Assembly (NCBI GenBank): GCA_023417655.1
Contig: JAEZFD010000013.1
Location: forward strand, 1 to 64,000
Origin: Planctomycetota bacterium
GTDB lineage: Bacteria > Planctomycetota > Planctomycetia > Planctomycetales > Planctomycetaceae
Length of the DNA: 64,000 nucleotides
Direction of reading: 5' to 3'
Shown here: piece by piece, positions 55,529 through 62,822 of the stretch
Layout: every line of letters begins with the position of its first letter
Numbering within the stretch: position 1 is the stretch's first letter
Position numbers and translations under genes: made by a program
The notes under the pieces: model-generated
What the model saw: only the letters and a program-made list of their open reading frames with translations
Database searches by the model: none
What the model was told of the DNA's origin: nothing

Positions 55529-55590
55529 TTTCGTGAGCCTCGGGCAGTTTTGACTCGTGTAGAACTGCCCGGCCTGATCAGGGTTTCGTG

Positions 55591-56349
55591 ATGATCTCCA
55601 TGAACTGGGCCCAGCGACTGACGAGTGACGTCGCCGATTTTCTCTACCCCCCTGCCTGTTTAAATTGCGGCGGTGACATTGCTGCAGGGAAAACGCGTTC
55701 GTTCTGTCAGGACTGTTTTCAGAAGATTTCTGTTCCGCTGCAGAACCGATGCGAACGCTGCTCAGCGCCCGTCGGACCTCACGTCAACACGGCATCCGGC
55801 TGTCTGCATTGCAAATCCGTTAATCCTCAATACCGACAGACGATCAGCATCGGGGTTTATGAAGAAACACTCAAACAGGTCTGCCGTCGCTGCAAAACCC
55901 GTCACCGCCGCCCGTTGACAGCTGCCTGCTCTCGCCTTCTGCTTGAGCAGCATCATGCAACACTTCGGGATTGGGACGTCCATCTGGTGCTGCCGGTGCC
56001 GCATCATTGGACAGACCGGCTGCGATTCGTCGATCAGCCGGCGGAAACAATTGCGGAAGAATTCGCCCGTTTCTTGATGGTCCCCGCCGACCGGCATATT
56101 CTTTTCAAAGTCAGACGAACCAGAAAGCAGCACGAACTGACAGCTTCAGCCCGTCGAAATAACCTTCGCGGGGCGTTTCAGGTCAACTCTTCCGCTCGTT
56201 TAAAAGGATTGCGTATCCTGATCACTGACGATGTGATGACGACCGGGACGACGGCGAATCGATTGACCCGCCTCCTGCTGGATGCCGGTGCAGAGGCGGT
56301 GTATGTTGCGGTCCTCGCCCGGGTCTTGCTGCTCAAAAGTTCTTCGTGA
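55591..56349 (+). CDS. comF: ComF-family phosphoribosyltransferase-like protein
   Basis: The 252-aa protein has the ComF layout. An N-terminal zinc-binding region has four Cys pairs (CLNCGG at about 24-29, CQDC, CERC, CLHC). A phosphoribosyltransferase fold follows, with its PRPP-binding loop near the C terminus (ILITDDVMTTGTTA). ComF takes part in DNA uptake and later steps of transformation in other bacteria, working in the cytoplasm. The frame opens at GTG 55588; ATG 55591 and ATG 55600 are also in frame, and AGGG seven bases before 55591 favours it. The gene lies 63 bases after the heme protein and 75 bases before hemC. Confidence 0.92.
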   Translation: MISMNWAQRLTSDVADFLYPPACLNCGGDIAAGKTRSFCQDCFQKISVPLQNRCERCSAPVGPHVNTASGCLHCKSVNPQYRQTISIGVYEETLKQVCRRCKTRHRRPLTAACSRLLLEQHHATLRDWDVHLVLPVPHHWTDRLRFVDQPAETIAEEFARFLMVPADRHILFKVRRTRKQHELTASARRNNLRGAFQVNSSARLKGLRILITDDVMTTGTTANRLTRLLLDAGAEAVYVAVLARVLLLKSSS

Positions 56350-56424
56350 CTCCGATCATTCACCCCGTTCCGATCACATAGATCGCTCGCCTTACACCGC
56401 ACACCCGTACAGAATGTTGTCACT

Positions 56425-57357
56425 GTGAGTTCAGCTGTTCGTCCAATTCGTATCGCGACGCGTGAAAGTCAGCTCGCCCTGTGGCAGGCCCGTTTTATTG
56501 CCGCGGAAATTCAACGCCTGGCACCGGAGCAGGCTGTCGAGCTCCTGCCAATGACCACGGTGGGAGACCGCGACCAGAGTTCTTCGCTGCCTGCTCTGGG
56601 GGGCCAGGGAGTCTTCACCCGGGAAGTGCAGAAAGCAGTTCTCGAAAATCGCGCCGACATTGCCGTCCATTCGCTGAAAGACCTGCCGACCGATCCAACG
56701 CCGGGATTGGTTCTGGCTGGAATCCCGGAGCGCGCACCGCGGTTTGATGCTCTGGTGCTGCCGCATGGGATCACCGGTTCGCTTGATGATCTTCCGCAGG
56801 GAGCCCGCGTCGGCAGCAGTAGCCCGCGTCGACAGTCGCAGCTTCTCCGTCAGCGGCCGGATCTGGAGCTCCTTGAGATTCGTGGGAACGTCGAAACCCG
56901 ACTCGCCAAAGTGGATCGAGGAGAGTTCGCCGCAACGATTCTCGCAGAAGCCGGACTGCGCCGACTGGGACTCGCGGGCCGCATCAGCTGTCTGCTCACT
57001 CCCCCGGTCATGTTCCCGGCCGTCGGGCAGGCCGCTCTCGGAGTCGAGTGCCGGGAGCAGGATGAACTTTGTCGAGAAATCCTGGGGCGAATGACGGATC
57101 TTAATACCCGAGCAGAAGTACTGGCCGAACGTGCTTGTCTCAGCACACTTCGGGCAGGCTGTCATGCGCCTGTCGGCGTCTTCTCAACGGTCCAGGACGG
57201 GGTGCTGACATTACAGGCCGTCGTGCTGGATCGGGCAGGAAGGCAGTTCTTCAAGATCGAAGAAACAGGACCAATCACCGCTCCCACCGAGATTGGCGCC
57301 CGCGCTGCAGAGAAGCTGATCGCGCAGGGAGCCTCATCGGTTCTTGCCTCCAATTGA
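56425..57357 (+). CDS. hemC: Hydroxymethylbilane synthase
   Basis: HemC polymerises four porphobilinogens to hydroxymethylbilane in tetrapyrrole synthesis. The 310-aa sequence begins with RIATRESQLALWQARF, includes VHSLKDLPT with the substrate-binding Asp (residues 80-88), RVGSSSPRRQSQLL, RGNVETRLAKVDRGE, and the dipyrromethane cofactor cysteine in RAGCHAP (Cys246). The length is normal. The frame begins with GTG 56425; no ribosome site is strong. The gene may share a transcript with comF. The convergent macro-domain gene ends 38 bases away. Confidence 0.95.
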   Translation: MSSAVRPIRIATRESQLALWQARFIAAEIQRLAPEQAVELLPMTTVGDRDQSSSLPALGGQGVFTREVQKAVLENRADIAVHSLKDLPTDPTPGLVLAGIPERAPRFDALVLPHGITGSLDDLPQGARVGSSSPRRQSQLLRQRPDLELLEIRGNVETRLAKVDRGEFAATILAEAGLRRLGLAGRISCLLTPPVMFPAVGQAALGVECREQDELCREILGRMTDLNTRAEVLAERACLSTLRAGCHAPVGVFSTVQDGVLTLQAVVLDRAGRQFFKIEETGPITAPTEIGARAAEKLIAQGASSVLASN

Positions 57358-57395
57358 CACGCAGTCGCCTGAGACAGGAAAAAGCACTTACAGTG

Positions 57396-57938
57396 TTATT
57401 CAGGCAACAGTTCCTGAAGAACTCGGGAGAACGCGCCATAGGCACCCGGGCCGAACAACACAATTCGAACGAGATGAGGAGCCTGATTGAGCTTCAGGAA
57501 TTTAATCACGGTTTCAAGTGATTCGTGGGCGGCTCTGTCGGTCGGATAGCCGTAAATCCCGGTGCTGATTGCCGGGAACGCGACCGATTCGCACTGCTTT
57601 TCGACAGCGAGCCTCAGTGACTCGTGATAGACACTGCGAAGCTGTTCCGGTTCCCCCTGACGTCCCCCTGCCCATACAGGACCGACGGCGTGGAACACAA
57701 ACTTTGCGTTCAGTTTGCCTGCGGTGCTGGCGACGACCTGCCCGGTCGGGCATCCCTGGGGATAAAGCCGGGTTGTCTCTTCATGAATGGCAGGGCCGCC
57801 CGCTTCGTGAATCGCTCGATCGACTCCGCCACCAATTGCCAGCTGCGAGTTCGCGGCGTTCACGATCGCATCGACTGACTCCCGGGTCAGATCCCCCTGA
57901 ACCAGTTCCAGCAAGCAGTGCCCGACCTTCCGGCGCAT
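57396..57938 (-). CDS. Macro-domain protein
   Basis: The 180-aa protein is a macro domain, which binds ADP-ribose and often removes ADP-ribose or O-acetyl groups. Support: LVQGDLTRESVDAIVNAANSQLAIGGGVDRAIHEAGG and, further on, VAFPAISTGIYGYPTDRAA, with the Asn-Ala-Ala-Asn and Gly-rich loops of the family. It is most like the YmdB/MacroD type. The frame is open from 58016, but ATG 57938 (MRRKVGHCLLELVQGDL) gives the natural start. No ADP-ribosyltransferase is nearby. Confidence 0.92.
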   Translation of the reverse strand: MRRKVGHCLLELVQGDLTRESVDAIVNAANSQLAIGGGVDRAIHEAGGPAIHEETTRLYPQGCPTGQVVASTAGKLNAKFVFHAVGPVWAGGRQGEPEQLRSVYHESLRLAVEKQCESVAFPAISTGIYGYPTDRAAHESLETVIKFLKLNQAPHLVRIVLFGPGAYGAFSRVLQELLPE

Positions 57939-57973
57939 GAGTTGAGTCCCAGCAAGGCAACAAGTCAAAGCCG

Positions 57974-58007
57974 ATAAAAAATTGTCCGGACCCTTTCGGA
58001 TCCGGAC
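57974..58007 (-). terminator. Terminator after the His-rich lipoprotein gene
   Basis: A 7-bp stem (GTCCGGA with TCCGGAC, 10-base loop) followed on the minus strand by AATTTTTT, 88 bases beyond the stop of the 58096-58698 gene. Confidence 0.85.
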
Positions 58008-58095
58008 CAGATTCAAACGAATTACGCTGTCAGCCGTGCCTCCCGTTCAGGAGTGAGCGGGAGTGACATGGCTGGAAGCTGAAGCCTTCTCAGGC

Positions 58096-58698
58096 TTACT
58101 TCTTTTCGGCAGGCTTCTTAGCACCGTCGTGATCATGGTCATGATCGTGGTCGTGATCATGTCCATGGTCATGAGTCACAGGAGCGACGGCCTTTTCGCC
58201 AGCGATGACGACGACAACTTCCCCGACCAGGTCTTCGATACTCTTGATCGATTCAGGAACCTTATCGGCAGGAGCGGTGAACCGGCTGGTCTTCCCGTCC
58301 GTTTCACCTTCCAGCGGAGCGGCAGTCAGCGGGATCTCGACCTTTTCAGCTCCAACCAGTGCGATCACTGTGGCAGTTGCATCAGCAACGGGAACAGCTT
58401 TCTTGGCTTCTTCGTCGAGGATGTAGACGCTCAGCACGCGATCTTTATCCAGAGCCACTTCGCCGTGGTGCTTGCCGAGCTCAAGAATGTGCCCGCCGTT
58501 TGGACCATGTTCATGATGGTCATGACCGGCCGGAGTCGTGTTCGTCACGTCGTCCGACTTCCCCAGCTGTCGGTAACCGGCACCCTTGTCTGGACAGCCC
58601 AGCATCAGAGCCAGACTGCAGGTCGCGACTGCGGCAGTTGCGGCGGTACGTCCCCATGCGCCATTCTTGTCGGTCTGGTTTTGCTGTTGTGGAGCCAT
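58096..58698 (-). CDS. His-rich putative metal-binding lipoprotein
   Basis: The 200-aa protein has a lipoprotein signal (ATCSLALMLGC, lipobox near Cys35). Histidines cluster at GHDHHEHGPNGGH (about 58-70) and at the C terminus in HDHGHDHDHDHDHDHDG (about 176-192), which would bind Zn, Ni, Co or Cu. The middle (about 65-160) resembles a short beta-rich domain found in planctomycete lipoproteins with a GPNGGHILELG opening. It may store or buffer metal at the envelope. AGGGAAT before ATG 58698 supports the start; upstream codons of the open frame to 58851 are not convincing. Confidence 0.8.
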   Translation of the reverse strand: MAPQQQNQTDKNGAWGRTAATAAVATCSLALMLGCPDKGAGYRQLGKSDDVTNTTPAGHDHHEHGPNGGHILELGKHHGEVALDKDRVLSVYILDEEAKKAVPVADATATVIALVGAEKVEIPLTAAPLEGETDGKTSRFTAPADKVPESIKSIEDLVGEVVVVIAGEKAVAPVTHDHGHDHDHDHDHDHDGAKKPAEKK

Positions 58699-58857
58699 GT
58701 TGAATTCCCTCTTTTTCTTCACTCGAAAATCTGAATCCGTGAAATCGGTTTCCCATCTCCAGCCGTTGCGAAGGAATCTGAATCCCTCGCAGCACACGGA
58801 ATGAGAGACACATCCGATGCAGTTTCGCTCTGCAGAGAATTCTGCGAGCACGTTGCT

Positions 58858-59634
58858 CTATTGCTTGCCTTCGTCCCGGTTCGACCACCAGGGAAGACTG
58901 ATCCCGCCATCCATCAGGACGGTACTGCCAGTCATATAGTCGCATTGATCGCTCATCATGAAACTGATGAGCCGTCCGATTTCTTCAGGTTGCCCGAGCC
59001 GTCCCCAGGGAATGTTTTCAGCCCCGGAGTCGAGTTGTTCCTGAGTAAAGAACTTACGCTCCCCCGGCGTATCAATCCAACCGGGATGAACAATGTTGAC
59101 GCGAACGCGATGTCGTGCGAGTTCGATCGCAGCCGTTCGGGCCATATGATCAATCGCCGCCTTCGCCATGTTATAGGCCATGGCGGTGGGAAACGGGATC
59201 ACGGCATGCGGTGAGCTGACCACCACGATGGAGCCACCAGTGTTTTGCTTGACCAGAGCCTGCGAGACCGCACGAACGGCATAAAACGCTCCCCACATGC
59301 TGACATCCAGCGTTCTGCGGAAGCCCTCCATGTCGGCGTCAACCATTCGCTCCCGGTCGCTGTAGGCGGCGTTGGAGACAAGCCCGTCGATCCCGCCCCA
59401 TTCCTGCACGATCCGTTCAACCATCGCCTCCACATCCGACTGGACGGCGACGTCTGCCTGGACCACCAGTGCCCGTTGTCCACAGGCGCGAATCTCCTGA
59501 GCAACTTCTTCGGCCTCTTCCGGATGAGATCGAAAATTGATCGCCACGTCTGCACCGGCCTGCGCCAGTTGCACGGCTGCTCCTCGACCAATTCCCCGTG
59601 AGGCCCCTGTCACCAGAAATCGCTTTTTGGCCAT
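58858..59634 (-). CDS. Short-chain dehydrogenase/reductase
   Basis: The 258-aa protein is a classical SDR. Its cofactor site is LVTGASRGIGRG (residues 7-18), with NNAG-like LVSNAAYS (about 87-94) and the active site SSPHAV...AYNMAKAAIDHM (Ser, Tyr and Lys of the Ser-Tyr-xxx-Lys triad). The sequence ends MTGSTVLMDGGISLPWW, as in many glucose-dehydrogenase or 3-oxoacyl reductase-like SDRs. The substrate is unknown. The frame is open to 59757; ATG 59634 (MAKKRFLVTGA) is the natural start. Confidence 0.9.
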   Translation of the reverse strand: MAKKRFLVTGASRGIGRGAAVQLAQAGADVAINFRSHPEEAEEVAQEIRACGQRALVVQADVAVQSDVEAMVERIVQEWGGIDGLVSNAAYSDRERMVDADMEGFRRTLDVSMWGAFYAVRAVSQALVKQNTGGSIVVVSSPHAVIPFPTAMAYNMAKAAIDHMARTAAIELARHRVRVNIVHPGWIDTPGERKFFTQEQLDSGAENIPWGRLGQPEEIGRLISFMMSDQCDYMTGSTVLMDGGISLPWWSNRDEGKQ

Positions 59635-60106
59635 AGTTCTTTTCAATCGTCCGACATAGAGGAGATGCGAGCGCTCCCACGGAGTTCCACCGGGAAGGCC
59701 ATCTCGATCAGGATACCATCTCCGGAAGACGTTCCCAAGCAGGCCGCTGCCGCCCAAACGAAGGCGAGTGTCTCACTATCGATGTGCCTCTCAGCAATGA
59801 TCCCACTTGCGAAGATACGAAAGGGTGCGCATCTGGGATCACCGAAAATGCCGACTCCTCCAATTTCATCCGGATTTCAAGGGAGTCCCACTTCAATTCA
59901 GTACGCATATGCACCTTTTCCGGAGCAAAAAACACGCTGGAGCAAGTGCTTTCTACGCGAACAGATTCACACCTCTTTATGCCAGTCCGCCTCAACCACC
60001 AGAATTACCAGAATTCAGTGCGTCACGGAGAAAAACGGTCCTGTATCAGCTGAAGATCGCACCTACGATTCCGGCAGCGGGACCTTAAAAGGAAAATTGC
60101 ACTTCC
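59635..60106. other. Intergenic region, nothing recognised
   Basis: About 470 bases upstream of the SDR gene. Overlapping open frames on the plus strand (59665-60171) show no motifs or ribosome sites. No terminator or repeat was found. Confidence 0.45.
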
Positions 60107-60310
60107 GTGAATACGAAGCAGAACCGTCAAGCTTCTTCGCGTCCGAAAGCAAAACGGGCCACAAGGAGTAATGATCTCCCGTTCGGTCAACTTATGACTG
60201 ACCTGCAGAGCCTTGAGCGATTGCAGACGATGCAGCTCCAGCTGCTGCGTGGAATCATGCGCGAACTCAAGGCACTTCAACGAACGGATCGGGACTCCAC
60301 TGCCTCCTGA
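60107..60310 (+). CDS. Possible small basic-helical protein (67 aa)
   Basis: The 67-aa frame starts at GTG 60107 and is unsupported by a good ribosome site. The product has a basic N-terminal 20 residues (KQNRQASSRPKAKRATR) followed by an amphipathic helix (GQLMTDLQSLERLQTMQLQLLRGIMRELKALQ). The helical part looks protein-like and could be a small DNA- or ribosome-associated factor. No homology is recalled with confidence. It converges with the bcp gene. Confidence 0.4.
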   Translation: MNTKQNRQASSRPKAKRATRSNDLPFGQLMTDLQSLERLQTMQLQLLRGIMRELKALQRTDRDSTAS

Positions 60311-60332
60311 GGTTGACGGTCGAGCCGAGGGC

Positions 60333-60821
60333 TCAGGCTTCCTGATTCTCCAGCTCGGCCAGCTTTTCGGCGACGGCGGCAACGTGCCCCTTCACTTTCA
60401 CGTTCTTCCACACTGCCTTGATCTTCCCGTCCTTGCCGATCAGGAAGGTCGTCCGGTGCAGTCCCTGATAGGTTTTCCCGTAGTTCTTCTTCTCGCCCCA
60501 GACTCCATACTTCTCGGCTACGACATGCTCTTCGTCGGCCAGTAGCGGAAACGGCAGCGAGAACTTCTCAGAGAACTTGGCGTGTGATGCCAGACTGTCA
60601 GTGCTAACCCCTAAGACTACAGTCTCAGCGTTGGCCAGACTTTCCAGATGGTCGCGGAAATCACATGCCTGCTGCGTGCAGCCGGGCGTGTTGTCACGGG
60701 GATAGAAATAGAGAATCACATTCTTGTTCCCGGCGTAGTCACTCAGCTTAATTTTGCCACCCGTGGAAGCAGGCAGAGTGAATGCAGGGGCCTTCCGGCC
60801 AACTTCTGGAATCGACGTCAT
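60333..60821 (-). CDS. bcp: Thioredoxin-dependent peroxiredoxin, BCP type
   Basis: The 162-aa enzyme reduces hydroperoxides with thioredoxin. It has the peroxiredoxin motif YPRDNTPGCTQQACDFRD with the peroxidatic Cys (in PGCT, about residue 47) and a resolving Cys five residues later (QQAC), the BCP/PrxQ pattern. Later segments FPLLADEEHVVAEKYGVWGEKKNYGKTYQGLHRTTFLI fit the family. The frame is open to 60890; ATG 60821 gives the natural length. It is upstream of, and divergent from, the HPS-like gene. Confidence 0.94.
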   Translation of the reverse strand: MTSIPEVGRKAPAFTLPASTGGKIKLSDYAGNKNVILYFYPRDNTPGCTQQACDFRDHLESLANAETVVLGVSTDSLASHAKFSEKFSLPFPLLADEEHVVAEKYGVWGEKKNYGKTYQGLHRTTFLIGKDGKIKAVWKNVKVKGHVAAVAEKLAELENQEA

Positions 60822-61001
60822 GGTGTCCGCAATCTTTGAGAACGGGAATGGTTTCGACGAAGAATGATCACAAAATAGCGAGCCGGTCAACCGGCCAGTA
60901 CGGGATTCAAGAGCGATCCCTTGGAATCCATCGGCTGTTTGCGATACGCTCGTTGCGATTCCCTGCCCCGCTCGGTGATGTGCGTTCCGGAAAGCTCTGC
61001 A

Positions 61002-61709
61002 ATGCGGCCTGTCGTCCAGATTTCACTCGATTTGACCAGCATTGACGAAGCACTCGAAACCGCTGCCATGGCATTGAGAGCCGGTGTCGATTGGCTCGAA
61101 GCCGGAACTCCTCTCATTCTGGCAGAAGGCCTTCATGGCGTACGGGCACTGCGACAGGCGTTTCCCAAGATTCCCATCGTCGCCGATCTGAAGACGATGG
61201 ACGGCGGCTATCTCGAAGCCGAGATGATGGCCAAAGCCGGGGCAACTCATGTGGTGGTCATGGCACGGGCTCATGAAGAGACAATTCATTGTGTCGTCAA
61301 AGCCGGTCGTGATCATGGCGTGAAAGTCATGGGAGACAATCTAGGGTGCCCTGACATGGTTGCTGGCGCAAAGCTACTGGAAGATCTAGGCTGCGACTTT
61401 GTGATTCATCACATCGGATATGACGAACGCCGCGGAATCGTCGCCAAAGGTGGCCGGCAGCCCAGCCCGATGGACCAGCTGAGGGAGATCGTCAACGCCG
61501 TCAGCATTCCGGTTCAGGCGGTCGGTGGACTGACGCTGGAACAGGCCGTTGCAACTCCGTCTTACGGGGCTCCGCTGGTTGTGCTGGGAGCCCCATTGAC
61601 GGTCGACGCCGATGCTTTCCGTACTGCGGATGGTGATCTGGAATCGTCGCTGAGGCTGATCTGCGAAAAAGTCCATGCATACGGAGATGTCCCCGTCGGA
61701 CGTGCCTGA
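61002..61709 (+). CDS. 3-hexulose-6-phosphate synthase/KGPDC-like enzyme
   Basis: The 235-aa protein belongs to the OMP-decarboxylase superfamily, in the group of hexulose-6-phosphate synthase and 3-keto-L-gulonate-6-phosphate decarboxylase. Matches are VQISLDLTSIDEALETA, VDWLEAGTPLI, IVADLKTMDGGYLEAEMMAKAGATHVVVMA (the Asp-x-Lys-x-x-Asp metal motif DLKTMD) and VQAVGGLTLEQA. HPS would fix formaldehyde on ribulose 5-phosphate; KGPDC would act in sugar-acid breakdown. The neighbouring alcohol dehydrogenase and Gfo/Idh genes fit the latter as well as C1 metabolism. No hexulose isomerase is next to it. ATG 61002 has GGAAAG about 10 bases upstream. Confidence 0.8.
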   Translation: MRPVVQISLDLTSIDEALETAAMALRAGVDWLEAGTPLILAEGLHGVRALRQAFPKIPIVADLKTMDGGYLEAEMMAKAGATHVVVMARAHEETIHCVVKAGRDHGVKVMGDNLGCPDMVAGAKLLEDLGCDFVIHHIGYDERRGIVAKGGRQPSPMDQLREIVNAVSIPVQAVGGLTLEQAVATPSYGAPLVVLGAPLTVDADAFRTADGDLESSLRLICEKVHAYGDVPVGRA

Positions 61710-61762
61710 TTTCTGAAGTCGATTTCTGAAGTTCTATTCAAAGCGAATGCGGAGATTCTGTG

Positions 61763-62809
61763 ATGTCGGCCACTCTGAAACAGCGCGCAGTCGTGAACTT
61801 CGCGAACGTCCACGGCGCTGTCGAGCTGCGGGATGTTGAGATTCCCGAAATCGGCCCGGATGACATCCTGTTGCAGGTGGCCGCTGTCGGCGTCTGTGGC
61901 AGCGATCTGCACCAATGGACAGCTCAGCACAGCTGGCCAGTGAACTACCCCGTCACGCTGGGACATGAATTCGGCGGAACGATTGCCGCTCTCGGAGAGC
62001 GGGTGACCAACTGGAACATCGGTGATCGGGTCGTTAGCGAAACCGCTGCCATCATCGATCCCTATAACCCCATGTCACGCATCGGCCAGTATCAGCTGGA
62101 CCCCACCCGGAAAGGGTTCGGCTACGGAACGAACGGAGCCATGACCAGCTATGTCCGCGTTCCCGCCCGATGTCTGCACCGCGTCCCTGATTCACTCCCT
62201 TTCGAAAAAGCATGTCTCACTGAACCCTGCTGCGTCGCTTACAGCGCGGTAGTGGTGAACGGAAACATCAAGCCGGGCGACCGGATCCTCGTTTTCGGGC
62301 CGGGCCCCATTGGGCTGCTCTGCGCTGCCGTTGCCAAACTGCAGGGAGCCATCGTCGGAGTCGTCGGCCTCGAACGTGACCACAAGCGATTCGAGGCCGT
62401 CCGTCGCTATGGCTGCGAGCCCATTATCGGCGACTGTCGTGACTGGGCGTTCCAGGATGACGGACTTGGTGTCGACGGCGTCATCGATGCCGCAGGAGTT
62501 TCGATCACCCTGAAGACCTCCCTTGAAGTGGTCCGCCCCAATGGATGGATCAGCAAAGTCGGCTGGGGACGGGATCCTCTCGGATTCTCTTTAGACCCCC
62601 TCGTCCAGAAGAACATCCGGCTGCAAGGAAGCTTCAGTCACAACTGGCCGATCTGGGAACGTGTCTTGCGGTTACTCTCGACCGGGCTGCTCGATCTCGA
62701 CCCCGTCATTGGCGGCGTCTGGGCCCTCGACGACTGGCACACCGCATTCGAAGTCATGCACGCCGGAGAAATTCCCAAAGCGGTCCTGAAGCCGACACTG
62801 ACTGCTTGA
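61763..62809 (+). CDS. Zinc-type alcohol/polyol dehydrogenase
   Basis: The 348-aa protein is a medium-chain, zinc-dependent dehydrogenase. The catalytic zinc site is GVCGSDLHQW (Cys and the following Ser-Asp), GHEFGGTI and later LTEPCCVAY; the NAD site is VFGPGPIGLLCAAVAKLQGA. The usual four-Cys structural zinc loop is not evident: the segment DPYNPMSRIGQYQLDPTRKGFG lies there. That, and the sequence GTNGAMTSYVRVPA, suggests a sorbitol/threonine-dehydrogenase-like or polyol enzyme. GGAG eight bases before ATG 61763 supports the start. It is 53 bases after the HPS-like gene, so they are probably co-transcribed. Confidence 0.9.
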   Translation: MSATLKQRAVVNFANVHGAVELRDVEIPEIGPDDILLQVAAVGVCGSDLHQWTAQHSWPVNYPVTLGHEFGGTIAALGERVTNWNIGDRVVSETAAIIDPYNPMSRIGQYQLDPTRKGFGYGTNGAMTSYVRVPARCLHRVPDSLPFEKACLTEPCCVAYSAVVVNGNIKPGDRILVFGPGPIGLLCAAVAKLQGAIVGVVGLERDHKRFEAVRRYGCEPIIGDCRDWAFQDDGLGVDGVIDAAGVSITLKTSLEVVRPNGWISKVGWGRDPLGFSLDPLVQKNIRLQGSFSHNWPIWERVLRLLSTGLLDLDPVIGGVWALDDWHTAFEVMHAGEIPKAVLKPTLTA

Positions 62810-62822
62810 GACGGCATCCGCG

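Noticed and set aside
58520..58945. A 141-codon minus-strand frame spanning the lipoprotein start
   Set aside because: Overlaps the His-rich lipoprotein in another frame and lacks features.
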